Position numbers and translations under genes: made by a program. A DNA stretch of 8,221 bases, from the NCBI GenBank assembly GCA_964390115.1, contig CAYMGT010000037.1:1-8221 (forward strand), read 5' to 3'. Under the pieces are notes generated by a model that made no database searches, was not told the DNA's origin, and saw only the letters and a program-made list of their open reading frames with translations. This DNA comes from JAIPJA01 sp964390115. Lineage in GTDB: Bacteria > Patescibacteriota > Patescibacteriia > Patescibacteriales > UBA12465. How positions within the stretch are numbered: position 1 is the stretch's first letter; every line of letters starts with the position of its first letter. This document shows, one piece after another, positions 1 to 6,276 of this stretch.

Positions 1-96
1 GTTGCTTGCCACCTCACCGAAGCTTATCGCAGGCTGCTACGTCCTTCATCGTCTTTTTATGTCAAGGCATCCGCCATATACTCTTAATGAGATTTT
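1..96 (-). rRNA. rrl: 23S ribosomal RNA, 5' end (partial)
   Basis: The reverse complement of this end matches the conserved 5' part of bacterial 23S rRNA. It contains the equivalents of GGTGGATGCC (here GGCGGATGCC, 65-74), GATGAAGGACGT and CTGCGATAAGC, in the same order and near-identical spacing as in E. coli. Aligning the first of these to E. coli positions 23-32 puts the mature 5' end near position 96, with a few bases of uncertainty. Only about the first 96 nt lie in the window; the rest runs off the left edge. No 16S or tRNA lies upstream, where the next gene is pilT, so this 23S appears to have its own transcription unit. Confidence 0.95.
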
Positions 97-160
97 CCCA
101 CGCTCTTATTTTGAACGAAAAAAATTTATCTTGATTTGTTTTGGTTAGTTTAATATTTAT

Positions 161-173
161 TTGTTAAAGTTCA
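161..173 (-). promoter_or_regulatory. boxA-like rRNA antitermination signal in the 23S leader
   Basis: The minus strand reads TGAACTTTAACAA, which matches the E. coli rrn boxA TGCTCTTTAACAA at 11 of 13 positions, including the whole CTTTAACAA core. It sits about 65 nt before the 23S 5' end, where pre-23S boxA elements are found in other bacteria. In the RNA, boxA is bound by NusB-NusE (S10) to make polymerase resistant to termination, and nusB itself is encoded about 2.1 kb upstream. The match is seen directly; function is inferred. AT-rich DNA makes chance matches more likely, but the position supports it. Confidence 0.65.
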
Positions 174-194
174 GATCACTAATTAAGTTCAATG

Positions 195-223
195 ATTATC
201 TATTTATTAAAATAAAGAGATAA
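195..223 (-). promoter_or_regulatory. candidate promoter for the 23S rRNA (weak)
   Basis: The minus strand has GATAAT (195-200, five of six to the -10 consensus) preceded after 17 nt by TTATCT (218-223, only three of six to the -35). It lies between the intrinsic terminator and boxA, where a 23S promoter would be needed if that terminator is efficient. TTGAAA at 225-230 is a rival -35, pairing with ATAAAT at 202-207. The region is so AT-rich that this is only a candidate. Confidence 0.3.
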
Positions 224-253
224 TTTTCAAACTCAATTTAAATTTATAGAGAA

Positions 254-276
254 CAAAAAACCGCTATCAGCGGTTT
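254..276 (-). terminator. intrinsic terminator between pilT and 23S
   Basis: On the minus strand an 8-bp perfect stem, AAACCGCT paired with AGCGGTTT, closes a 3-nt GAT loop. Its GC-rich core runs straight into six T residues (255-260). The plus strand has no following T tract, so the terminator is oriented for minus-strand transcription. It ends the short transcript from the strong promoter at 373-400 and probably also the rpmF-nusB-rnc-pilT operon, which has no other terminator after the pilT stop. Confidence 0.88.
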
Positions 277-300
277 GGCTAAGAGTAAAAATTAGCTAAC

Positions 301-351
301 TTAACCACCTACTTTTTTATTACTTAATATTTTATTTAACATAAATAACAT
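301..351 (-). CDS. possible 16-codon leader peptide (MLFMLNKILSNKKVGG)
   Basis: A short frame starts about 15 nt after the predicted transcription start and ends with UAA 25 nt before the terminator stem. It would encode 16 residues ending in Lys-Lys-Val-Gly-Gly. There is no ribosome binding site, but no gene in the window has a clear one. The final codons GGU GGU plus the first U of the stop form the segment complementary to the terminator's 5' arm, as in leader-peptide attenuators. An in-frame alternative ATG lies at 340-342. A 16-codon frame is easily found by chance, so this is a hypothesis that deserves checking for conservation. Confidence 0.2.
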   Translation of the reverse strand: MLFMLNKILSNKKVGG

Positions 352-356
352 AAATA
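339..356. repeat. tandem 9-bp direct repeat
   Basis: Two exact adjacent copies of ACATAAATA (339-347 and 348-356), read on the minus strand as TATTTATGT twice. They lie at the start of the putative short transcript and each supplies one of the two in-frame ATGs of the possible leader ORF. In DNA this AT-rich it may be slippage without function. Confidence 0.5.
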
Positions 357-372
357 ATTTTAACTATTCATA

Positions 373-400
373 ATTATAACCGATTAAAAAATAATGTCAA
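373..400 (-). promoter_or_regulatory. perfect consensus sigma70-type promoter upstream of 23S
   Basis: The minus strand reads TTGACA (395-400), a 16-nt spacer, then TATAAT (373-378). Both hexamers match the housekeeping consensus six out of six; the spacer is one short of the optimum. Transcription should begin near 366. This is the strongest-looking promoter in the window, of the kind expected for stable RNA. It starts 53 nt past the pilT stop and points at the 23S gene, but meets an intrinsic terminator after about 110 nt. Confidence 0.85.
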
Positions 401-453
401 GCCCTATTAAACCTTAATTTACAAGGGTTTTTCTAACTTAGTTAAATAAATTT

Positions 454-1563
454 TTAGACTAGCATACTGGGATCCTCAATTTGAGTTTGGGCCACCTCTT
501 CTGTAATTAAATCCTGACTATACAAATCTTTTATAGCCCTAGAAAAACTTACCATTCCTTTTTGATAATTAGTTTCTATAACATTTTTTATTTGAGCTAT
601 TTTATGTTCTCTTATTAAATTACTAACTGCATCATTTCTTATCATAACCTCTCTAGCGGCTACTCTACCACCACCTAATTTTGGTAAAAGTTTTTGCGAT
701 ATAACAGCTTTTAAAATTAAAGATAATTGAGACTTAACTTGAGATTGTTGATAGGGTGGAAAAATATCTATAATTCTATCTATAGTTTGCACGGCGCTAT
801 AAGTATGCAAGGTAGCTAAAATTAGATGTCCAGTTTCAGCCAATGTGATAGCCGTAGAAATAGTTTCTAAATCTCTCATTTCTCCAACCATAACAATATC
901 AGGATCTTGTCGAAGTACATGTTTCAAACCAGCTGGAAAAGAAGCCATGTCAGTACCAAGTTGTCTTTGAGTTATAATACTTTTATCAGATTTAAACATG
1001 AACTCAATCGGATCCTCTAAAGTAATAATATTTACTGCTCTAGTTTTATTTATATAATTTATCATCGCTGCTAAAGTAGTTGATTTACCCGAGCCAGTTG
1101 GTCCTGTAACTAATATTAATCCTTGATCGCTATCTAGTAATTTTTTAGTTATGCTAGGCATATTTATATCTTCTAAAGAAGGGCAATCAAAATTAATAAT
1201 ACGAGCCACTAATTTTAGATTGCCTTTTTCATAAGATAAATTCCCTCTAAACCTACCTTCATTTAAAGATAAGCTAAAATCTAAGTCTTTATTATTATAA
1301 AATTTATCTTGTTGAGATTTACTTAAAATTTCTTTAATTATTTCTTCAATATCTTTATTTTTAACTATAGGAAAATTAGATAAAAAACTGTCAGCTTCTT
1401 CCTGAAAATCTAAAGAAGATTCCATTTTTCTCTTTAAAGGTCCTTTATTTATATCTAAAAGACGCCCACTAATTCTCAAAATTGGAGTCAAGCCTACAAC
1501 TAAATGCAAATCAGAAGCATTCCTCTCTACAGCTATTTTAAATAGTTCTTTAATACTTAACAT
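454..1563 (-). CDS. pilT: type IV pilus retraction ATPase PilT
   Basis: This is a 369-residue hexameric secretion ATPase of the PilT group, which depolymerises type IV pili at the inner membrane to power retraction, twitching and DNA uptake. The N-terminal part shows the family motif ASDLHL (16-21). The motor domain has Walker A GPTGSGKST (154-162), the Asp box LEDPIE (182-187), Walker B DIVMVGE (222-228) with RD following, and the His box TGHLILATLHT (244-254). The C-terminal SNLIREHKIAQI (299-310) corresponds to the PilT-specific AIRNLIRE element and argues for PilT over PilB. It is longer than Pseudomonas PilT (about 344), mainly through about 20 extra charged residues near 44-66. It is the last gene of the operon, 6 nt after rnc, with no Shine-Dalgarno sequence. 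No other pilus gene is in the window. Confidence 0.93.
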   Translation of the reverse strand: MLSIKELFKIAVERNASDLHLVVGLTPILRISGRLLDINKGPLKRKMESSLDFQEEADSFLSNFPIVKNKDIEEIIKEILSKSQQDKFYNNKDLDFSLSLNEGRFRGNLSYEKGNLKLVARIINFDCPSLEDINMPSITKKLLDSDQGLILVTGPTGSGKSTTLAAMINYINKTRAVNIITLEDPIEFMFKSDKSIITQRQLGTDMASFPAGLKHVLRQDPDIVMVGEMRDLETISTAITLAETGHLILATLHTYSAVQTIDRIIDIFPPYQQSQVKSQLSLILKAVISQKLLPKLGGGRVAAREVMIRNDAVSNLIREHKIAQIKNVIETNYQKGMVSFSRAIKDLYSQDLITEEVAQTQIEDPSMLV

Positions 1564-1569
1564 AAATTT

Positions 1570-2265
1570 TTATTGCCAACCCTTTTTAACTAAACCTACT
1601 TGAGCGGCTTTAACTTGAGCCTCATGCTTAGATAAACCTTTGCCGCTGGCCACTAACTTATCTTTTAAATACAAACCTACAACAAAAGTTTTTTCATGAT
1701 CAGGTCCAGACTCTTCCAGTAAATTATAATGTGGAGTAGTACCTTCTTTTTCTTGAGATAACTCTTGAAATCTAGATTTAGGATCTAAATATAGTCCTTT
1801 ATTTATAATCTCCTCTAAATTTGAGATAATATTTTTTGAAATGAATTTTTTTGCTGGATTTATACCCTTATCTAAATACATCGCACCAATTATAGCTTCA
1901 ACTGAATCAGCTAAAATATAACGTCGGCTTTTAGAGCTCTTATCTTTAGCCTCTCCCTTGGATAAATGTAAAAATCCTTCTATACTTAAACTACTAGCTA
2001 CTTGATAAAGCATTTTAGAATTAACTAAAGCTGCTCGCCAATTTGTTAAAACCCCCTCATCTTTTTCAGGAAATTTTTCATATAAATACTCAGTTACAAC
2101 TAACTCTAAAACAGCATCGCCTAAATACTCCAAGCGCTCATTATGCCCTAAAGTAAAATCTAAATGTTCATTTAAGTAAGATCTATGAACTAAAGCTTGT
2201 TTTAAATAATCTCTATTTTTAAACTTATAGTTTAGTATAGACTCTAATTTAGATAATTCTGACAT
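1570..2265 (-). CDS. rnc: ribonuclease III
   Basis: A 231-residue double-strand-specific endoribonuclease, close to the usual 225-230. The catalytic domain carries the signature NERLEYLGDAVLE (42-54), giving metal and catalytic residues E43, E46 and D50, and the second pair D120 and E123 in LADSVEAIIGAMYLD (118-132). A double-stranded RNA-binding domain fills about 160-231, with the typical DPKSRFQELSQ start and GKGLSKHEAQVKAA helix. In bacteria the enzyme cuts the long stems around 16S and 23S rRNA in the primary transcript and acts on some mRNAs. It lies 8 nt after nusB and 6 nt before pilT, so it is co-transcribed with both. There is no Shine-Dalgarno sequence before the ATG; the region is AU-rich. 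All active-site residues are present. Confidence 0.97.
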   Translation of the reverse strand: MSELSKLESILNYKFKNRDYLKQALVHRSYLNEHLDFTLGHNERLEYLGDAVLELVVTEYLYEKFPEKDEGVLTNWRAALVNSKMLYQVASSLSIEGFLHLSKGEAKDKSSKSRRYILADSVEAIIGAMYLDKGINPAKKFISKNIISNLEEIINKGLYLDPKSRFQELSQEKEGTTPHYNLLEESGPDHEKTFVVGLYLKDKLVASGKGLSKHEAQVKAAQVGLVKKGWQ

Positions 2266-2273
2266 GTTATTAA

Positions 2274-2801
2274 TTATTCTTTATTTTTTTTAATCTCTTC
2301 TGCCTTGTCTTTGTCTTCATCATTTTTCTTTTGTATTTTTTCTTCTTTAATTTTTTCTTCAGCTTCTTTATCTTTTTGTCTAATATCTTCAGGCATATCA
2401 TTATATATAGCTCCCAAAACACCATTAACAAACTTTCCAGAGGACTCGCCACCAAAATTTTTACCTATTTCTATAGCTTCATTTATAGCTACTCTTGGTG
2501 GAATATTATCATCTACTAGCATTTCATAAATACCTATTCGTAAAATATTTCTATCCACATTAGTTATTTGATCTAAAGGCCATTCAGTAGCATATTTAGT
2601 AATGTAAGAATCAATTGTTTCTAAATTTTTTAAAACCCCTCTAACCGTAGTTTCAACATAACCACCATCATCAAAACTTGGAGCAAAGTTTAAAAAACTT
2701 TCTGAAATGATTTTTTCAATAGTTTGACTTTTTTCTTTATCAAAATCCCAAACAAACAAGGTTTGCATGGCGATAGTTCTGGCTAAATGACGATTAGACA
2801 T
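2274..2801 (-). CDS. nusB: transcription antitermination factor NusB, with charged C-terminal tail
   Basis: A 175-residue protein whose first 136 residues form the all-helical NusB fold. It opens with the arginine-rich RHLARTIAMQTLFVWDF (4-20), which in the family contacts boxA RNA. It has the W74 segment, VDRNILRIGIYEML (82-95) and the hallmark IPPRVAINEAIEIGKNFGG (100-118) followed by KFVNGVL (123-129). With NusE (S10) it binds boxA in rRNA transcripts to prevent termination and aid rRNA folding. From about 137 there is a Lys/Glu-rich low-complexity extension of some 39 residues that ordinary NusB (about 140) lacks. It starts 9 nt after rpmF and ends 8 nt before rnc. No Shine-Dalgarno sequence is visible. 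A boxA match lies in the 23S leader at 161-173. Confidence 0.96.
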   Translation of the reverse strand: MSNRHLARTIAMQTLFVWDFDKEKSQTIEKIISESFLNFAPSFDDGGYVETTVRGVLKNLETIDSYITKYATEWPLDQITNVDRNILRIGIYEMLVDDNIPPRVAINEAIEIGKNFGGESSGKFVNGVLGAIYNDMPEDIRQKDKEAEEKIKEEKIQKKNDEDKDKAEEIKKNKE

Positions 2802-2810
2802 AGAATTAAG

Positions 2811-3014
2811 CTATTTTTTTTTAGATTTATTATCTATTTTTTTTACTTTAACAGCTTCAGCTTTTTTATAGTATCCACAAAAAGAACAAGCCTGATGAGG
2901 CTTAACCGCTTTTTTACATTGAGGACAACTATTTACTGTTGTTTGTTTTAAGGCGTGATGGGATCTTCTTCTTCCCACAGAACTAGAAGTTCTTCTTTTT
3001 TTTGGTACAGACAT
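2811..3014 (-). CDS. rpmF: 50S ribosomal protein L32
   Basis: A 67-residue basic protein beginning MSVPKKRRTSSSVGRRRSHH, typical of bacterial L32, an assembly protein of the large ribosomal subunit. It is the zinc-binding form: C30, C33, C43 and C46 (CPQC and CSFCGYY) make an intact zinc ribbon, so the zinc-independent paralogue is excluded. The C-terminal KKAEAVKVKKIDNKSKKK is a lysine-rich extension beyond the usual 56-60 residues. It is the first gene of the rpmF-nusB-rnc-pilT operon, with the promoter at 3080-3107. It is the only complete gene here to end in UAG. There is no Shine-Dalgarno sequence, but a small hairpin (3025-3042) lies about 10 nt before the start codon. Confidence 0.96.
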   Translation of the reverse strand: MSVPKKRRTSSSVGRRRSHHALKQTTVNSCPQCKKAVKPHQACSFCGYYKKAEAVKVKKIDNKSKKK

Positions 3015-3079
3015 ATTTTTTCAGCTAACTCTTTTAAGCTAGACTAATAATTTAATTAATATATTCTTTTTATATTTTT

Positions 3080-3107
3080 AGTATAACTGAGAATTAGCAT
3101 TAGTCAA
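3080..3107 (-). promoter_or_regulatory. promoter of the rpmF-nusB-rnc-pilT operon
   Basis: On the minus strand TTGACT (3102-3107) is followed after 16 nt by TATACT (3080-3085), each five of six to consensus. The expected start near 3073 gives a leader of about 59 nt before the rpmF ATG. The leader can form a 7-bp hairpin (3025-3042; CUAGCUU, AAAA loop, GAGUUAG, two G-U pairs). It begins only about 20 nt beyond the ftsH stop, with no terminator between, so read-through from ftsH is also possible. Confidence 0.75.
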
Positions 3108-3127
3108 GCAGAAAAGGGACCTATTTA

Positions 3128-4957
3128 TTATTTATTTGTATTTTTCTCTCCAACAATTTCTTCAAATTCTTTTTTGTCTAAAGTTTCTCTTTCAAGTAAA
3201 GCTTTGGTTACCTGTCTCAGTAACTCTTCTTTTTCGTCTAAGATTTTTTCAGCAATTTTTCTAGCTTGAGAAATAATCCGACTAATTTCTTCATCAATTT
3301 TTTCAGCAATTTTTTCACTATAATCTCTTTGTTCATGAATTTCTCTACCTAAAAATATCATATCTTCTTTATCCCCAAAGGTTCTAAGGCCTAAAGCGTC
3401 AGACATACCATAATCAGTAATTAATTTTTTAGAAATTGCCGTAGCTCTTCGCAAATCAGAAGTTGCACCGGTGGTTACCTCCTTAAAAATTTTTTTCTCA
3501 GCTAAATAGCCAGCTAATAGAACAGAAATTTCTTCAATAAATTCAATTTTAGGATGCATGTGTTTATCTTCTGTCGGTACTTTTAAAGTATAACCGCCTG
3601 CATGTCCTCTAGCTATAATAGAAATTTTTTGTACAGGATCAGTATGAGGTAAAAAATGAGCAACTACAGCATGCCCCGCTTCATGAAAAGCGGTTATCTT
3701 TCTTTCTTTTTCTGAAATAACTCGACTTTTTCTCTCTGGGCCAATCATAACTTTTTCTATAGCATCATAAAGCTCCTCCATGTCAATTTGTTTCTTATTT
3801 TTTCTAGCTGCTAAAATAGCTCCCTCATTTAAAAGATTAGCTAAATCAGCTCCTGAAAAACCTGGAGTCCTTTCAGCTAAACTTCTCAAATTAACAGAAC
3901 TAGATAAAGGTTTCTTCTTAACATGAACTCGCAGTATAGCCTCTCTATCAGCAATATCAGGCTGATCAATAATTATTTGTCTATCAAATCTTCCTGGCCT
4001 GAGTAAAGCTGGATCTAAAACATCAGGACGATTAGTAGCAGCTATTATTATAATATTATCATGCTTATCAAAACCATCCATTTCTACTAAAATCTGATTA
4101 AGTGTTTGCTCTCTTTCGTCGTGTGAACCACCTAACCCCGCTCCCCTTTTTCTGCCCACAGCATCAATTTCATCAATAAAAATAATACAAGGTGTGTTTT
4201 TCTTAGCTTTTTGAAATAAAGATCTTACCCTTGAAGCTCCCACTCCAACAAACATTTCCACAAACTCAGAACCAGAAATATGAAAAAATGGCACCTTAGC
4301 CTCCCCTGAAACAGATCTAGCTAATAATGTTTTACCAGTTCCTGGACTACCAAGAAGTAATACCCCTTTAGGTATAGTGGCTCCTAAATCATAAAACTTT
4401 TTAGGAAATTTTAAAAATTCTACAATTTCTTGCAATTCTTCCTTAGCTTCTTTAGCTCCCGCTACATCTTTAAAAGTAACTGGATTTTTTTCTTTAACCG
4501 CTTCCTTCGTTTGAACTTGACCAAACATCATAGCTCGAGAATTAGCTCCTTGAGCACCTCGCATCATGAAGTATATAAAACCCCCAATTAACAGGAAGGG
4601 TATAAGAAAGGGTAAAATATTAATTAACCAAAAATCCCAAGTACTTTGATCTTTTATAACTATATCTATATTAGCCAATCTTTCTTTATCAACTCCTAAA
4701 TTATCCAGTAAAGCTGAAAGTGGCTGCGCTGGCTCTTTTTTAACAACATAATCAGTTCCCTCAGTGTTAATTAAAACTACTTCAGAACCGTCTACTTCTA
4801 TTTTAGTAATTTCACCTGAATTTATAGAACTAATTAAAAAATTAAATCCTTTTCTTTCTGGTTTATCTTGATTAAAAGCCCCAAAAGAGCTAAAAATACC
4901 AGCCAAAACCAAAAAAACAACGAAAAATATAAGAAAATTTGTAAGTAATTTTTTCAT
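3128..4957 (-). CDS. ftsH: ATP-dependent zinc metalloprotease FtsH
   Basis: A 609-residue membrane-anchored AAA+ protease that forms hexamers and degrades unassembled membrane proteins and regulatory proteins. Domain order is complete: membrane segment at about 5-25, an extracytoplasmic region (26-107), second membrane segment (about 109-131), AAA module, then zinc peptidase. The AAA part has Walker A GSPGTGKT (203-210), Walker B CIIFIDEIDA (257-266) and the second region of homology with DPALLRPGRFDR (315-326), including arginine-finger candidates R320 and R323. The peptidase has HEAGH (425-429) and a third zinc ligand D501 in TTGATSDLRRA. The family's usual P-loop is GPPGTGKT, so serine replaces the first proline. 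It is somewhat shorter than E. coli FtsH (about 645), mainly in the C-terminal tail. It has its own promoter at 4999-5027, with no Shine-Dalgarno sequence. Confidence 0.98.
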   Translation of the reverse strand: MKKLLTNFLIFFVVFLVLAGIFSSFGAFNQDKPERKGFNFLISSINSGEITKIEVDGSEVVLINTEGTDYVVKKEPAQPLSALLDNLGVDKERLANIDIVIKDQSTWDFWLINILPFLIPFLLIGGFIYFMMRGAQGANSRAMMFGQVQTKEAVKEKNPVTFKDVAGAKEAKEELQEIVEFLKFPKKFYDLGATIPKGVLLLGSPGTGKTLLARSVSGEAKVPFFHISGSEFVEMFVGVGASRVRSLFQKAKKNTPCIIFIDEIDAVGRKRGAGLGGSHDEREQTLNQILVEMDGFDKHDNIIIIAATNRPDVLDPALLRPGRFDRQIIIDQPDIADREAILRVHVKKKPLSSSVNLRSLAERTPGFSGADLANLLNEGAILAARKNKKQIDMEELYDAIEKVMIGPERKSRVISEKERKITAFHEAGHAVVAHFLPHTDPVQKISIIARGHAGGYTLKVPTEDKHMHPKIEFIEEISVLLAGYLAEKKIFKEVTTGATSDLRRATAISKKLITDYGMSDALGLRTFGDKEDMIFLGREIHEQRDYSEKIAEKIDEEISRIISQARKIAEKILDEKEELLRQVTKALLERETLDKKEFEEIVGEKNTNK

Positions 4958-4998
4958 AACTATAAACTTTTTAGTTTTTATCTTTATTAATTAACTTT

Positions 4999-5027
4999 AG
5001 TATATAATGACTGATGATTTTTGGCAA
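4999..5027 (-). promoter_or_regulatory. ftsH promoter
   Basis: On the minus strand TTGCCA (5022-5027) and TATACT (4999-5004) are separated by the optimal 17 nt, each hexamer five of six to consensus. Transcription should start near 4992, leaving a leader of about 35 nt. It lies directly after the rpsA terminator hairpin, so ftsH is probably an independent unit. The -10 and following bases (TATACTAAA) are identical to those of the rpmF promoter. Confidence 0.78.
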
Positions 5028-5052
5028 ATATTAAAACTAGGCTTTTTGATAA

Positions 5053-5079
5053 CTAAAGCACCTAATAAAGGTGCTTTAG
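5053..5079 (-). terminator. terminator-like hairpin after rpsA
   Basis: A 10-bp perfect inverted repeat, CTAAAGCACC and GGTGCTTTAG, with a 7-nt loop, lies about 28 nt past the rpsA stop codon and just before the ftsH promoter. On the minus strand it is followed by TTATC, a poor T tract, so termination may be inefficient or factor-aided, or the hairpin may mainly protect the mRNA 3' end. The plus-strand side has no better T tract and no gene to end. Confidence 0.65.
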
Positions 5080-5106
5080 AATTAGATATAATCTGTATTT
5101 AATATT

Positions 5107-6276
5107 TTATTTTTTTTCTTCTTTAACCGTTTTTTCTTTTTTAGTTACTTTTTTATCAGTTTCCGCCTCTTTCTTTTCTTTATCTACAGATTTTTTCTTA
5201 TTAGCTAACTTAAGACCAAGGCGATGATCAGCTGGCACAATATTTATAATCTCAAAATCCATTACCTCGTTAGCTTCAAATTTATCAGAGATTTTCTCTT
5301 TAGGTCCTAAATTTAATTGACTAATATGAGCTAAACCATGAATATCTTCATCTAATTTAACAAATAAACCAAAAGGATTAATTTTCAAAATTTCTCCTTT
5401 AACCGTATCTCCGTCCTTATACTTCTTAGTAGATTCTTGCCAAGGATCAGTCATTAATTTTTTAGCACTTAAAAATATTTTTGAACCCTCTAAGTTTACA
5501 ATTTCAGCTTTAATTTTTTCTCCTACCTTAACTAAATCATGCGGAGAATCAATTCTTTGCCAGGCTAATTCTGAAATATGAATTAAACCTTCCATGTTAT
5601 CACCAAAACTAACAAAAACACCAAAGTTAGTAATAGCAGTAGCTACGCCCTCTACAACCATACCTGTTTTGTATTGAGAAATTACATCTTTTTTCTTTTT
5701 ATTCCAAAGTTCTTTTTCACTAAAAATTATCTTATCATCTCCTTCTTCAAGAGTAATAATGTTGACTTCAATTTTTTGACCAACAAATTTCTTTAATTTC
5801 TCTAAAATTTTTCCTTTATCTCCACCACTCACTCTAGGATAGTTTTCAGGAGCTAATTGTGAAACTGGTAAAAATCCTTTTATTTGACGATATCTAGCCA
5901 TTAAACCACCTTTATTAGCATCTACAACTTTTACAAAAATAGGGCCCCTCTCCCTGAAAGCTTCTTCTAAACTATTCCAAGCTTTTTCCTGACCTACACG
6001 CTTAAATGAAAGCTCTAATTCTCCTTCCTCATTTTCGGTTTCTACAACCATAGCCTCAACCTCATCCCCTGCTTTAAGTTTAGCATATTCATCATCTTCT
6101 AAATATAACTCAGGACCTCTAACTACTCCTACCATTATCCCTGAAACATCAAGTCTTACCTCTGATTTAGAAGCAGAAACTATATTCCCTTTAATAATAT
6201 CGCCAACTTGAGGAATAACAAAATCTTGTTTATCTAGTAAAGCAGCAAAGTCTTGTTCATTATTAATATCTGACAT
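5107..6276 (-). CDS. rpsA: 30S ribosomal protein S1 (four S1 domains)
   Basis: A 389-residue RNA-binding protein with four S1 (OB-fold) repeats at about 23-92, 108-188, 204-272 and 288-357. The third and fourth are the most canonical: ITNFGVFVSFGDNMEGLIHISEL (215-237) and NPFGLFVKLDEDIHGLAHISQL (300-321). The first two are divergent, as in E. coli S1, where they dock on the ribosome. E. coli S1 has six domains and 557 residues; short forms are common in other phyla. S1 holds mRNA on the 30S subunit and favours AU-rich leaders, which fits the lack of Shine-Dalgarno sequences here. A Lys/Glu-rich tail (359-389) follows the last domain. The gene is monocistronic by its context: promoter at 6417-6445, long leader, hairpin after the stop. 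A generic S1-domain protein is the alternative, but this architecture favours S1. Confidence 0.9.
   Translation of the reverse strand: MSDINNEQDFAALLDKQDFVIPQVGDIIKGNIVSASKSEVRLDVSGIMVGVVRGPELYLEDDEYAKLKAGDEVEAMVVETENEEGELELSFKRVGQEKAWNSLEEAFRERGPIFVKVVDANKGGLMARYRQIKGFLPVSQLAPENYPRVSGGDKGKILEKLKKFVGQKIEVNIITLEEGDDKIIFSEKELWNKKKKDVISQYKTGMVVEGVATAITNFGVFVSFGDNMEGLIHISELAWQRIDSPHDLVKVGEKIKAEIVNLEGSKIFLSAKKLMTDPWQESTKKYKDGDTVKGEILKINPFGLFVKLDEDIHGLAHISQLNLGPKEKISDKFEANEVMDFEIINIVPADHRLGLKLANKKKSVDKEKKEAETDKKVTKKEKTVKEEKK

Larger units (their letters stand above)
255..366 (-). ncRNA. putative short transcript of about 110 nt: small RNA or 23S leader/attenuator
   Basis: This stretch is bounded by a perfect consensus promoter (373-400, start expected near 366) and a strong intrinsic terminator (254-276), so a discrete RNA of roughly 110 nt is predicted. 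It does not resemble tRNA, 5S, SRP RNA, tmRNA or 6S RNA as far as can be read by eye. It is very AU-rich except for GGUGGUU (303-309) and the terminator hairpin; those seven bases can pair with the terminator's 5' arm (269-275). It may be a small RNA, a regulatory leader whose read-through product is the 23S precursor, or a leader-peptide transcript. The bounds are read from the sequence; the RNA's existence is inferred. Confidence 0.45.

Noticed and set aside
278..290. Second boxA-like match (TACTCTTAGCCAA, nine of 13) just before the terminator
   Set aside because: It lacks the TTTAA core and runs into the terminator stem; it is likely coincidence.
2270..2455. Minus-strand open frame of 61 codons ending in a lysine-rich run
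   Set aside because: It lies wholly within nusB in another frame. Its Lys-rich end is the frame-shifted reading of the A-rich codons for the NusB tail.
2305..2529. Plus-strand open frames (2305-2529 and 2331-2519) rich in Phe and Ser that look like membrane segments
   Set aside because: They are antisense to nusB. The apparent hydrophobicity comes from T-rich complements of Lys/Glu codons; they have no promoter and no conserved motif.
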